Shown here one piece after another: positions 41,552-52,189 of a stretch of 64,000 bases of DNA. A program made the position numbers and the translations under genes. The notes under the pieces are model-generated. The model had not been told where the DNA came from. It worked only from the letters and a program-made list of their open reading frames with translations, and did not search any database. Position 1 is the stretch's first letter. The number at the start of each line of letters is the position of its first letter. This DNA comes from Odontocerum albicorne (lineage: Eukaryota > Arthropoda > Insecta > Trichoptera > Odontoceridae), in the NCBI GenBank assembly GCA_949825065.1, contig OX463846.1:4173366-4237365 (forward strand), read 5' to 3'.

Positions 41552-42038
41552 TTGGGTGTTAACATAAGTTGGGTCCTTTTTTTTTCAATTTTAAAATGAA
41601 AACCAAAAGTAAAACAAAATGGTCAATGTTATACGTCGTTCGAAAGAAAATTTTCTACTCTGCAAGATATAGTGTTTGCTTTTACGTTACATATATTATT
41701 GTATTTAATTACAAGCCTTCCAAATGGAATGTCAAGTAGACGAAAGTGAGCATTTTCGACACCTCCTTCTGCTCACGTTCAATCGAAAGAGTAAAGCTGC
41801 CAAAGCTGCTCGCGATATTTGCGAAGTGTACGGTGAAGATGCTATGAATGAAAAGACAGCTCGTCGATGGTTTTTGCGTTTTAAAGACTGTAATTTCGAC
41901 CTGAAAGACTGTAATTTCAACCTGAAAGACATGGAGCGTTCCGGACGACCAGTGGACTTCGGTGAAGACCGCTTAAACCATATTATTCATGAAGATCCTA
42001 TAACAACTATGAAAAATCCCGTTTATCGAACTGAATAA
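41552..42038 (+). pseudogene. Mariner-like element, 5' end with 104-codon transposase start (copy 2)
   Basis: TTGGGTGTTAACATAAGTTG end after TA. The ATG at 41724 opens MECQVDESEHFRHLLLLTFN, RKSKAAKAARDICEVYGEDA, MNEKTARRWFLRFKDCNFDL, then ERSGRPVDFGEDRLNHIIHE. The paired HTH and hinge are intact. A 24-bp tandem duplication (41887-41934) repeats D-C-N-F-x-L-K. The frame ends in PITTMKNPVYRTE without a DDE domain. Copy 1 at 15000 lacks the duplication and carries a stop. Confidence 0.7.
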
Positions 42039-42267
42039 CTTTTTTGTAACATCACTTTAAAAACAACCAAAAAGTATTTCGAAAGCTCCAAAGAAAAAAT
42101 GAACCTTTTTGCCACTACCTATTAGATTTTATCCAGTCTTTGTTGATCCCATAACTACTTCCTTTAAGGCTATATAGCTCATGTAAAGCTTTAGCCTTCA
42201 GGACCAGTTTTCTCCTAGTCGATCGTTCACTCGCTGCCTCCCTCCACCCCGAATCTCTTGAGATCGT

Positions 42268-42540
42268 AAGATGTATGGCTGCGTGGTAACGCACTGTACT
42301 TCCGTGCGGAGCTCGCCGGTCGAACCTCGCTCTGGGCTTCTGCCCTCGAAAAACACAGGCATTTTTTCAACTAGTGTTCGGTGGTGTAAGGATATCTATG
42401 ACTTCGGTCATGCCTATTCTTTAAAAAAAATTAAAACATACCAGTATGCTTCGATCATCTCACTTGGACGTACCATCGTATCCGGTACAACGGTGTGGTC
42501 GGTGAGTTTGCTTACTCACTTAAGGGAGAGAAAGGAAGAA
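42268..42540 (+). mobile_element. SINE-2 copy, fullest
   Basis: A box region 'tggctgcgtggtaacgcact' and B box 'gccggtcgaacctcgctctg'; then 'aaacacaggcattttttcaa', 'ggatatctatgacttcggtc', and a downstream part 'ggtacaacggtgtggtcggt' shared with the 16697 copy. tRNA-derived by box arrangement. Confidence 0.65.
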
Positions 42541-44119
42541 TGAAAAGTGAACCCCACGGCGAAGCCTCCTTTTCTAACTGAATGGTTGTTAGAATGGCAA
42601 AGGTATCCTCGACTATGAGGCCCAGTAACGACATAGATTCAAAGTAATTAACGTAAAACACAGAAACACCCTTTCATATCCTATGTGCTAATCTGAAAAA
42701 CTTGCACGCATTTTATGATCTACTGTGTGAGGACTAAATCCTCGGACAACTCGAATAACTTCACATTAGACGTTAATAACCTTAACACGCGTTTTGCAAC
42801 AGCATCACGAAGTTTGGACACAAACACTAAGGAGAACACTCTCCGAAAAGTTCTTGTAATGCCTCGATCAAATGTTTCTGAGTTCCATTTTTAGGAGGGG
42901 AATATTTATTTATTTATTTATGCGTAAACGGTACAATGTACCTTATAACAAAAATAATCAAAAAACAGATTCGTGAGACTCTCGCGCGGTAGAAGTGAAA
43001 CTTCTTAGCTCATAGGAAAAGTTGATTTTATGCATTGCTTTTTTTCCATTTGTTAACGATTTTTTTTTAGGATTAGGAAATAGTTATGTGGAATTTAATT
43101 CAAGAAAATCTCTCTTAATTAAATAATTTAAAAAAATCACTTAATAATATTAAAATAGTATTAATTATTATTAATAGTTAATAATTATTAATATTAAAAT
43201 AATGAAGAATAATTAATCATTAAATAAAATATTCAATAATAATAATTTAATAATAATAAAACAATTATATAACACACTGTTTCACTTTTCATGACGTTCA
43301 GGCCAATTTGCCTTACCGTGCCAATAGAAGTTTCACTTCAAAAAATATAAAAGAGCCAGTAGTGAGTGGTCAACATATGTTATTAAGTTTGACAGATTAA
43401 TACTAAATAAAAACCAATTTTACAAAATCATAACAAAAATATTTAGACTGAAACAGGTATCATGTCGTTAAATCACATGTCACGATACGGGGGCGTCCGT
43501 AGACGCACAGCCCGCACTACGCAAAAATACATACAAAATAGACAAATCATTGAAAAACAAAATACAAATTGAAAATAAAATATAAAAGGCGGAATCATAC
43601 AGTACAACTTCACAAATCCTCAAATAGCACGTGGGAAAAAATAGCAAAATAGTGAAAAACACAATAATCAATTAAAAAGCATTTCAAAAAAGGTCTTCAA
43701 AAGTCCTCGAAAGACACACGGGATCCCATTTCAAGGCTCGAATATTCGAAAGTGCCTTTTCAGACACTCCTTATAGGTCAGCAAACTAACTCTAAATACA
43801 TACGAGACCGCAGTGTATTCGTTTCCGATTAATAACATATAAATGAGGTTCGTCGTATTCTACCGACATATCCACAAAAGCGATGGGTGATGACAATATT
43901 TCAATTGTATTCATCTCCTTTATTATTGATGCTATCCTTTCTTTCATAACACACATAATCAAACTTTTTTTTTACTAGCAGTTTTCTTAGTGTGTGACAA
44001 AAGGCTCTAATTATTCCGATCCCAAAAATTGGTTCACCCACGTCATATACTATACATACTGTATTATTAAAAAATATCGATTAAATAGTTCGTACACAAA
44101 TTGACCATGTAACTTACTT
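42541..44119. other. Unassigned DNA, partly very AT-rich
   Basis: 43080-43270 is almost pure A/T (ATT/AAT-rich). 'tagaagtgaaacttct' at 42989 and 'atagaagtttcacttc' at 43325 are inverted and about 330 bp apart, a weak hint of MITE ends without clear TSD. No gene recognised. Confidence 0.35.
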
Positions 44120-44205
44120 TATTAACTTTTGCCAAGTTGGTTGGAAGAGATTGCCGCCTGGTAATAAGCCCGCTAGATTATATTTACAATGAAGGGTTAA
44201 ATAAA
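44120..44205 (+). mobile_element. SINE-1 3' fragment
   Basis: 'gttggttggaagagattgcc', 'gcctggtaataagcccgcta', 'gatta' identify the family body; head absent. Confidence 0.55.
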
Positions 44206-44340
44206 TAAATTAAGAGGTATTTTAAACATCTTACTGCATATCGATTTTTACGTTTTTAGCGTCATTATTTCTAAGTTCACAAAATCTTTCGTACTGAAGA
44301 TAACTGAAATTATAGATATTAATCTAAAAAGGTACAGTAT

Positions 44341-44590
44341 CCGGCGGTAAGTAATACACGTCGGGCTTAAGAAAGAGACTGTCGGCCATAATAGGCTAAC
44401 TTCGGGTTTGTAGAGCGTCGTCTCTGTCATTCATACACGTGTTTCGTCGCGATTTGTCAGTCGTTATAGTCAGTCTAGATACCGGACTTTTAGCCCATCG
44501 TGCGACAGAGATGACGCTCTACAAAGCCGAAGTTAGCCGATTATGGCCTACAGTCTCTTTCTTAAGCCCAATGTGTGTTACTTACCGCCG
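44341..44590. mobile_element. Foldback (palindromic) element 1
   Basis: Arms of ~95 bp: CCGGCGGTAAGTAATACACG, 'cttaagaaagagactgtcgg', 'ctaacttcgggtttgtagag', 'cgtcgtctctgtc' are mirrored at 44495-44590 by the complement. A ~60-bp loop lies between. Related in its ends to the smaller element at 60806. No ORF; would form a very stable hairpin. Confidence 0.8.
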
Positions 44591-45114
44591 AGTACTTGCA
44601 CTAACATATTTTATGGAATAAAAATATGATAATAAAATTACCATCACGTCTATTGTACGTTTGTACAATGAGTTGCCAAATTAAATGAAAAAATGCATCC
44701 ATCGCTGGATAATTTATTTGCAAATGAAAAATAAATAGCCTTAAGTAACTTATTTCAGAACATATTTCATCTGAACTTTTAAGTATTAGCTTTTAGAAGC
44801 TGACTTAGTCAAAAAACATTATGATTTTTATCACTAAAGAGTGTAATTTATCACTAAAGAGTGTAAAAAGCATTATGATTTTTATCACTAAAGAGTGTAA
44901 TTTAAGATATCTCGAATTACTTGATTGATAGATATAATGGTGTGATTTCAAATAATGATCGGATTGGCGATATGGAGCGACATGTTGCGGCCGGGAACAA
45001 GATTAATGGGGCATTCAATATTATATACGAGTATTAGTTTAGTATTAAGAATAGTAAATGTACATAACGGGATTTGATGCCAACTTTAACTATAAATGTT
45101 AAGCATAGATAATA
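44591..45114. other. Unassigned DNA
   Basis: Contains a short direct repeat 'tttatcactaaagagtgtaa' three times at 44825-44905. Otherwise no feature. Confidence 0.35.
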
Positions 45115-45229
45115 CGACCATCGTGGCCTAGTTGTTAAGATGCTAGTTTTTAAAGTCGGGATTACGAAATCGATTCCCATTGGAAACAATATTGTCTTAA
45201 AAATTGTCACAGCTTGTTTTTCACTGAAT
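45115..45229 (+). mobile_element. SINE-1 partial
   Basis: 'cgtggcctagttgttaagat', 'aaatcgattcccattgg' mark the head; the body is lost after 45200. Confidence 0.55.
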
Positions 45230-45383
45230 TATAAATAAAGTCATAAATCAGAAACATGACAGTACACCTATACCTCACTATACGGCCGCTCTTTATACGG
45301 AATTTCGCTATAACGGCCTTTTTTAATTATGGCACCTTTTCGATTTACGGCCCACAATGTTTCGTTATACGGCCAAAAAAATG
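45230..45383 (-). mobile_element. Solo Tigger terminus, inverted relative to 49033-49189
   Basis: Reverse complement of the right end of the 47336-49152 Tigger element: TACACCTATACCTC, 'actatacggccgctctttat', 'cgctataacggcctttttta', 'cgatttacggcccacaatgt'. The similarity also covers ~30 bp outside the element end ('aaagtcataaatcagaaaca'), so it is not just another TIR insertion. Confidence 0.7.
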
Positions 45384-45434
45384 ATTTAAATTAAAAAATC
45401 GCCACTGAGTTATATAATTTCACTGAGTTATATA

Positions 45435-45713
45435 ATATGCCTTCGACGAATTCTTCGATTCTTTGGGCACATTGCTTGTGGCGAAGGAGACAGTTTGGAG
45501 AGGTTTGTGGTCACTGGAAGCGTGGAAGGACGACGCACAAGAGGAAGAGTCCCAATGCGTTGGACTGACCAAGTGAGCGACACAACAGGACCACGCTTAA
45601 CAACTGCCCTTCAAACCACGGAGTATAAAAATGGCTGGAGAGGAGTTATCAGAGGCTATCATGGTAGTCACGATGCTGTCATGAGCTACATGACAGGGTG
45701 GATAGGTGCTTAA
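45435..45713 (+). pseudogene. LINE-B reverse transcriptase C-terminus
   Basis: Plus frame: RRILRFFGHIACGEGDSLER, then FVVTGSVEGRRTRGRVPMRW, TDQVSDTT and NGWRGVIRGYHGSHDAV. L-R-x-F-G-H-x-x-R-x..D-S-L-E-R, G-x-R-x-R-G-R-x-P-x-R-W-x-D-Q and G-W-R are the usual terminal motifs. Open from 45495 to 45713. Truncated 5'; the end of the ORF at TAA appears natural. Confidence 0.7.
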
Positions 45714-46394
45714 TTAAATAAACAATGACATGTTAGTTTTTCATATATAACATAGTCACGCATTTTTTTCTCAGTAAAGGCATATTTTTAAAAAATATTT
45801 CAACTACTGCATAAAAGCCTCGAATTCGCAGTTCCAACAAAGCCCGAAATGAGTTATGAAAATTTCAGTTATTTAAAATTTATCACTAATTTGTCAAGTT
45901 ATTCTAACTGTAAAGTTGTGAAGTGGTAAAAACTAGACTTAATGTATAATTATAATGAACAATAAATCCAATAAGAAATAAATATATCGCTTTATTTACA
46001 CGCGAAATACTCGTATTTTTTGCTGTCACATACACAAATGCATCGCCACGTAATGTAGGTAGTAACATGGAAATTGTATCAACTTTTATAAACATCCGGC
46101 GTTGCTTGGAAAAAATATACACATTAATCATTTACAATGTTTTTTAAAGAAAATTAGATTTTCGTATAGATTGAAGGTGGAACATCAATATATATATAGT
46201 ATAATAACATACATTTGTGATAGTCCACAACAGTATTGAACATTTTTCCGATTTCCGAACATTAAAACTTCTGTACTGCTCTTTGGTACGTAGCCGCCTT
46301 GATTTCAACTCATCAATATGGTCTCCTCATTACGCCGCCCATGCACAAACTTTAGAACGAGTATAAAACCAATTTTTAAGATTCATTTATTTTA
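45714..46394. other. Unassigned DNA
   Basis: AT-rich; no recognised feature. Confidence 0.3.
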
Positions 46395-47035
46395 AACTAG
46401 GAATACCACATTAACAAATAAATTATCCCTACTTGTTAAATGTAACGAAACTCTTGAAGCTTTGTGATGGAAGAAAAACAGTCGATACATTATTACTATA
46501 CAAAATCATTCACTTAGTGATCGATGCACCTCACTTACTCGCAAGCATTTCAATTCGTATTCCCACTAGATCCAGAAGACAGCTCAATCCCTTTTATATC
46601 GAAAACTGCTACACTAATTATAAAATTAACTCCTCTATAATACGTATGCAAAGACTTGGAAATGAGTTTTGCAACAATTTAGATATTTTTATTATAATGT
46701 TAACATAAAAATAGTATTCGCCAAAGAAATCTAAGTTCTTTACCACTATAAAATAAGTCTTCCACAATTACGTAAATATACTTGGTAAAATTTGGTAATA
46801 TTTTGTCCCGTATATACATATATTGAGTTTTAATATACATATTAATAATAAATAATTTTAAACAACGACTTTGTAATTACTCTTTTTATAACTACTTCTT
46901 ATTGTATCTCCATGTAAGTTTAAGATAAAGTTTTGTATTTTTGTCAATAATTTTAAGTACTTGTTTAACCTGTCATATGTTCATTTGTATATAGAAGACA
47001 CCGCTGTGTCGTAAATTAAAGAAATATAAATATGA
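46395..47035 (+). pseudogene. Jockey/R1-like LINE C-terminus plus 3' UTR
   Basis: Plus frame 46433-46708: LLKLCDGRKTVDTLLLYKII, HLVIDAPHLLASISIRIPTR and SRRQLNPFYIENCYTNYKIN, then RMQRLGNE. L-x-x-R-R-x-x-x-D-x-L-L-x-x-K-I-I, F-R-V-P-x-R-x-x-R and T-N-Y-x-x-N are the end of the ORF in several non-LTR clades. 76 codons are open and a stop follows naturally. The following 320 bp, ending 'gaaatataaatatgaag', are a plausible 3' UTR. Confidence 0.65.
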
Positions 47036-47602
47036 AGTATGTATTTCGCATGTGATTTTAAAAAGGTACTTAACATGTAACAAACCGACAAGTTAAAAAA
47101 AAGTGTCTTATAAATGAAGTGGTAATAATATCCAAAAATTCTACAATTTAGGTAGTATATTCAATGGTGTGTAGTGATAAGAAACAAAGTCAACGTTGCA
47201 CTAAAGCATATATATTAAAACCAGCCGGTATTTGCGGAATTTCGACTAGCGCGAATTTTCTCGTAACTTATCTACCGTGTAAATTTGGGGATGAGTGTAT
47301 TGATCCGCAGAATTATCCAGGTTTGAAAAATAATACACCTATACCTCGCTTCACGGCCTAGATACGTTCCGGAAAAGTTGGCCGTAAAGCGAAAAGCCGT
47401 ACAACGAATCAATTATTTTGATACAAACCTATACAAATTCAATTGGATCTGTTCCAATTTTATATAAAATATTATAGTTTTTAGTTCATAAAGCATTTTA
47501 TTCTTTTTATTTCCTATAAAAATGCTTACATTAAAATAAAAGTACAAAACAATGTAATAATAAACAGAAATTCAAAAAATAAACATATTAATTAAAAATC
47601 AA

Positions 47603-47727
47603 AAGAAATCATATGCACATATGTATACATATAATAAAAAACAAAATAAATCATATGCACATATGTCTACAAATAATAAAACAAAAGAAATCATATGCAC
47701 ATACGAGTATGTATACATATAATAAAA
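47603..47727 (+). repeat. ~40-bp tandem repeat, three units
   Basis: 'agaaatcatatgcacatatg' plus 'tatacatataataaaa', three imperfect units inside the Tigger element. Confidence 0.65.
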
Positions 47728-47845
47728 AAAAAATGTTTAAAAACGGTTTTAATCTGATGACGAACATTAACATGAAGAAGCAGTAAACTACCATATAATA
47801 TGCTGCCATCATCACTTTCCGCTGTTGTGGATTGCTGTACCCAGT

Positions 47846-49030
47846 TTAAAATATTGGTCCAACGTTGTCTGCTTCGCCTTGCAGTGTTTTGTAATGGGTA
47901 ATGGCTGAGTTTACTCCTCGAGACACTTTAGCGCTGCGTTCTTCCTCGGAATAATTTTGAAGAAGGATGTTCATTCCCTGCTCGAAATAAGAAAGCGCAT
48001 TCGACAAGTTTTTTGCTGTTAGCTGCTGGCATATAGCAGGCTCTGGCTCTGGCTCCTCATCAAGTGCTCGTTCTGTTTCTAACTTGATCAGTTCCTCGTT
48101 TGAAAGAGGTTCTCTGTCAGCATCTAGAAAATCAATCAAATCACCTTCTTACAAATCCTCTAAACCAAGATTGTTCGCTAAGTTTAATATGTTTTGTCGA
48201 ATTTCAGAAAAAGAATTAACTTTAGGCTCATTAGTTTTTATGCATTCTGGCCATATTTTTTTCCAAACATGGTTCATTGTGGTTGATTTTAATTAATTAA
48301 TTTTAACTACGGCATCTCTGATGCTGTAGTTTTTACAAAACTGTTTTATCGAAGATTCACTATCGGTTTCGTGAATAAGGTTTCGAAAAGTTCTGCGTAA
48401 ATAATAAACCTTAAAAGTGGCTATTGCACCCTGATCTATTGGCTGGATCAGAGCTGTTGTATTTTTTGGGAGATATTCAATCTCCACATCTTCAGATAAT
48501 TCAGATAAAGTAACCGGGTGCCTTGGAGCATTATCTAAAATGAGCAATACCTTGTTGCTCAAGTTATTGTCCTTCCAATATTTTTTTTTACTTCTAGGCA
48601 AAAGTAATTTTTAAACCAGTCTTCAAAGAGAATCTTTGTCATCCAACCTTTCTTGTTGGATCTCCAAATGACGGGCAATTGTTTCTTGTTCAGCCTTTTA
48701 AAACACCTTGGATTTTCAGAAAGATATACTAAAAGTGGTTTTAGCTTAAAATCCCCTGCAGCATTAGCACCAAGGAGCAAAGTTAATTGTTCTTTTGACA
48801 CCTTATATCCAGATGCAGACTTTTCATATTTTGAAATGTAAGTTCTTTCAGGCATTCGCTTCTAATAGAGTCATGTCTCGTCTACATTGAAAACTTGTTC
48901 AGGTCAGTATCCACCTCTTTCAATAATTATTTTCAAAATGTTGGAATATTCTTTAGCTGCGTCATCATTGGCACTAGCTCTTTCACCTTTCATTTTTAAG
49001 TTGTGCAAATTGTGGCGATTTTTTAATTTA
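47846..49030 (-). pseudogene. Tigger transposase, DDE domain and C-terminus
   Basis: Minus reading, in order: KMKGERASANDDAAKEYSNI, EQVFNVDET (first catalytic Asp), KRMPERTYISKYEKSASGYK, EQLTLLLGANAAGDFKLKPL, WMTKILFEDWFKNYF, a frame change near 48600, VLLILDNAPRHP (second Asp), YLPKNTTALIQPIDQGAIAT, IRDAVVKIN, stop, and a C-terminus open from 48139 with EPEPEPAICQQLTAKNLSNA and AITHYKTLQGEADN. Gene order and motifs are fully those of TIGD/pogo transposases. At least five stops or shifts; the CENP-B-like N-terminus is deleted, so it is dead. Confidence 0.85.
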
Positions 49031-49288
49031 AAGCATTTTTTTGGCCGTATAACGAAACATTGTGGGCCGTAAATCGAAAAGGTGTCATAATTAAAAAAGG
49101 CCGTTATAGCGAAATGCCGTATAAAGAGCGGCCGTATAGCGAGGTATAGGTGTACTGTCATGTTTCTAATTTATGACTTTATTTATATTTTTTGTAAAAA
49201 TTATAAAAACTGAAATGTCCCTTTTAAAACAATTCCATAACCTCTTTTTTTTTAATTATCAATGTATGTGTTTAATAATTTTTGAAAT

Positions 49289-49635
49289 TTGTGGTTCCCA
49301 AAGTGTGCGCCGTGATGTATTCCAATATTTTCACTGAAATGAGACTTTTTTCGTGAAAATGAGAGTGTCCAGTTTGATTTCAAGATTTGACGAAATTTAC
49401 GTTGAACAGCAAGCTCATTGGTCCCTCTAATAACGATTTATTTATTCAGTGACATGATCGTTTATAATATGTTCTCATTACAAAACTTTTTTTACGAATT
49501 TGCATCTATTTTTTAACCTAACTAACCTAACCTCACCAACATAAGTGCAACTATTGGGTATTTCTAACTTTGGGCGTCATGGAAAATGTTGATACACTAA
49601 GGGCGCCGTGCACCGAAAAAGTTTGAAACCCCCTG
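49289..49635. mobile_element. hAT-type MITE (GGTTCCCAAA ends)
   Basis: Left GTGGTTCCCAAAGTGTGCGC, right complement of CAGGGGGTTTCAAACTTTTT, with 'gcgccgtg' in both. Flanks TTTGAAAT (49281-49288) and ATTTAAAT (49636-49643) agree at 6 of 8 positions. 'G-G-T-T-x-x-x-A-A-A' ends are frequent in hAT MITEs. No ORF. Confidence 0.55.
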
Positions 49636-49643
49636 ATTTAAAT

Positions 49644-50635
49644 ATTCGTTATTTTTATCTCATAAATACACTGTCATACAATGTGAATACATACCTTAAT
49701 CTAATAAAGGTATGAACCAAGCAATGATATTTATTTTGTAATGGTTTCATCCAGATAAACAAACAAACACAAATTAATATACACAATACAAGAATTATAG
49801 TAAAGATGCAATTACATCCCATGTCACGGTTAACTCAATATCTTACCGCAACAAACAGAAAACTTTATGGAAAAAAGTATTATTCATTTATAAGAGTATT
49901 TTTTTCGTGCCTTAGTAAATTAGTGCCTTCGTATAAATGATATTTGTTTTATTATCGTACAAACCAGTTATTCACACCATGTGTCCGCGCCAAGATGACC
50001 GTAAAAGAAAGATGCGGGTTCTATTGCAATCAGTTTCGATCAGTCCTTCGTCGCGGTGAGAGTGCACGGTCGTCAATACGCATGCGCGCCAATCCGATAC
50101 GATTCGAAATACGAAATAAAATACGCGCAAACAAAATAATGTTGCAATTATAAAAAAACACCTAATTACCGTTAATAAATGACAATATTTAATACACGCA
50201 CGACTATTACATATTTATCAATAATTAGCTATAATTATTCGTAATTAAAGTGATAGATATTTAATACGGTTTAAAAAGTGAAGTGTCAAATTGATAAAAC
50301 AAACATTTTTTAGTATACTTTCTTAAATTTATATGAAGTGTGAAAATATTCTATTAAATATTTTTTTTTACGTTTAATAAATATGTAAATTTTGATGTTT
50401 AATGTATACCGTGGCTAAATTGAATTGTCAGTAATGGATTCAGTTAAACAAATTTATTTTCGTTTAATTATTACTATCATAATAAATAATCGAGTTTAAT
50501 AATTAGATCTGTATAACTTTTCTAATTTTTTGTTTCATATTCAAAGGCTCATTGGACTTGATGAAAATGAAAGTGATCCTACTGGTTGTTTTTCAAATTA
50601 TGTTTGACATATCTGACGTTTGTTGAACACATTCC
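49644..50635. other. Unassigned DNA with one GC-rich patch
   Basis: 49975-50115 is GC-rich with many CpG ('gtccttcgtcgcggtgagag', 'cgcatgcgcgccaatccg'), unlike its surroundings; it could be a promoter or old gene fragment. No coding homology recognised. Confidence 0.3.
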
Positions 50636-50781
50636 GTTATATATAAATTGACGTGCATTCCGCCTTGCAAAAACGTCCATTATCTTTTTAATTGATTTTT
50701 GAATGATAATATTTTTTTACGGATTGAAAAAAAGTGATACGTATTAGTGATTGAAATCCTAATTAAGTGTTAACGGTAAGT
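50636..50781 (+). promoter_or_regulatory. Possible TATA promoter and untranslated first exon
   Basis: 'gttatatataaattg' (50636-50650) is followed about 30 bp on by possible start sites ('attatc') and, at 50776, by a consensus donor GTAAGT after 'gtgttaacg'. There is no ATG-led frame of note between. TATA-like sequence is common in such AT-rich DNA, so this is only a candidate. Confidence 0.25.
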
Positions 50782-50934
50782 TTATTCGCTTTCTTCTTAT
50801 AACCGTGCTGAGTTGCGAAGAAAAATAGTTTATTCTGAGTTAACAATTATTTTATTAAATTAACTTTCTTACGAGAGTTTATTTTTCTCTTATTGACTTC
50901 CTTCAATTTTTTGTACTATATGAGTATTTTATAT

Positions 50935-51235
50935 ATACACACATACCATCATAACGTTTCCCTGTGTGAGAAGGCAAAGAAGAAATACCTCCAGACTTTC
51001 CTATAGCTACACACATCTTTCTCCTCTTCCACATCCATACACCTTCTCATAAAACTCATACGATTTCTCTGACTATTAACATTTCCTTCTTTTAAAATAT
51101 GATTCACTTAATCTACTCACGTTTGTACTATACATTTGTTTTGTTGGTCTTTCTTCATTCACTCGTTTTACACGCCCAAACCATCTCAGAATGCTCTTGC
51201 TCTTACTTAATACATTTTATATTACAGAATAATAT
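50935..51235 (-). pseudogene. LINE-A 3' tail
   Basis: Plus strand shows the complement of the family end: 'cataccatcataacgtttcc', 'cttccacatccatacacctt', 'ctcataaaactcatacgatt', 'cacgcccaaaccatctcaga'. 5'-truncated. Confidence 0.65.
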
Positions 51236-51454
51236 TTTAATAAACTTAAAGAACGCCTTTACGAATAGTTTGATCTCTAAATGACATTATATATAACTTT
51301 TATTGTTTAGTAAAATTAATTTAAACATGATGAATCGTTCTATATTTTTATTAAATTAATTCCAGATATTTTACCATACAACGGCCTTGTTAAACTGCCA
51401 TCAAAAATGTTTAATTTAATTTTCCCAAAAAATTAAGTTCTATAAGACATATAT

Positions 51455-51961
51455 TTACAGCAGGAATAACATTTTATTATTATTAAATATAATTGAATCT
51501 TTACTTGCATTGTTTCCAAAAAAATATGAAACACTCATCAGGATAAATTGCATAAAGGGAAAAATCAAAGTGAATAACCACCCAGAACAGATAACGTTAA
51601 TTCCTTGGTTCACTTGATTCTTTAACTGATATCCAGCGAAATGAGTGGAAAGTCTAAACAATTCATCTATGACTTCACGGCCATTATCCAAGAAAAAGAA
51701 TACTTTATCTATGGAATTATTGTTTGGTTTACGTGAGTAATCTTTTGAAAAAGAAAACGTAACCTCAAGAAATTCGTTGGAAATAAGTAAATGATGATAC
51801 TTTTTTAAGATAATTTTCAAATAATTGTACATTTTTAAGTGTTTAGTTTTAGAATTAGTTTGTTTGAATATCGAAATACCAGTCAAAATAAATTTAATGC
51901 AATCCTTTTGTTTTTTTCTTAAGAATTTTCGCTTTATGTCATATTTCAACAATTTAAACAT
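51455..51961 (-). CDS. Hypothetical protein, 168 residues, longest clean ORF
   Basis: ATG-initiated minus-strand frame: MFKLLKYDIKRKFLRKKQKD, then CIKFILTGISIFKQ, HLLISNEFLEVTFSFSKDYS, DKVFFFLDNGREVIDELFRL, STHFAGYQLKNQVNQGINVI and a hydrophobic stretch CSGWLFTLIFPFMQFILMSV that could be a membrane segment, ending at 51455. The start is basic; no signal peptide is obvious. No repeat family covers it, unlike most of the window. It overlaps a possible donor (GTAAAG) and an 'aataaaat' near its end, so it could be an exon or a single-exon gene. I do not recognise a family. Chance opening in AT-rich DNA, or decayed viral/TE origin, cannot be excluded. Confidence 0.3.
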   Translation of the reverse strand: MFKLLKYDIKRKFLRKKQKDCIKFILTGISIFKQTNSKTKHLKMYNYLKIILKKYHHLLISNEFLEVTFSFSKDYSRKPNNNSIDKVFFFLDNGREVIDELFRLSTHFAGYQLKNQVNQGINVICSGWLFTLIFPFMQFILMSVSYFFGNNASKDSIIFNNNKMLFLL

Positions 51962-52189
51962 GCATTTATTATTATTTATTGTGATTGTGTTATGTTTTTG
52001 TTCATTCGTTTATTTTTATTGTCATCCAAAATATGTGAGAAAAGTCCGATTTAGAGTATAATGCGTTTTTCACTTATCAAAATATTGTAAATAAATACAT
52101 TTTACATCTCTGTTGAAAACGTAAGTTTGTTTCTTGGTTGTATTTTTTTATTTTTGTTTACTTAACGATTTAAATGTAAATTTATTTAT
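51962..52189. other. Unassigned DNA upstream of the 168-residue frame
   Basis: AT-rich, no promoter motif that stands out. Confidence 0.3.

Larger units (their letters stand above)
47336..49152 (-). mobile_element. Tigger DNA transposon with decayed transposase
   Basis: CACCTATACCTCGCT at the left and its exact complement at the right, flanked by TA on both sides (47334-47335, 49153-49154). 'ggccgta' subterminal motifs occur inside both ends. 1817 bp. It encodes a Tigger transposase on the minus strand without its DNA-binding N-terminus. The 400 bp between the left end and the gene is AT-rich and contains a 40-bp tandem repeat. Confidence 0.8.

Noticed and set aside
42989..43340. Inverted 'agaagtgaaacttct' pair as MITE ends
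   Set aside because: The motif is nearly self-palindromic and no target duplication is visible.
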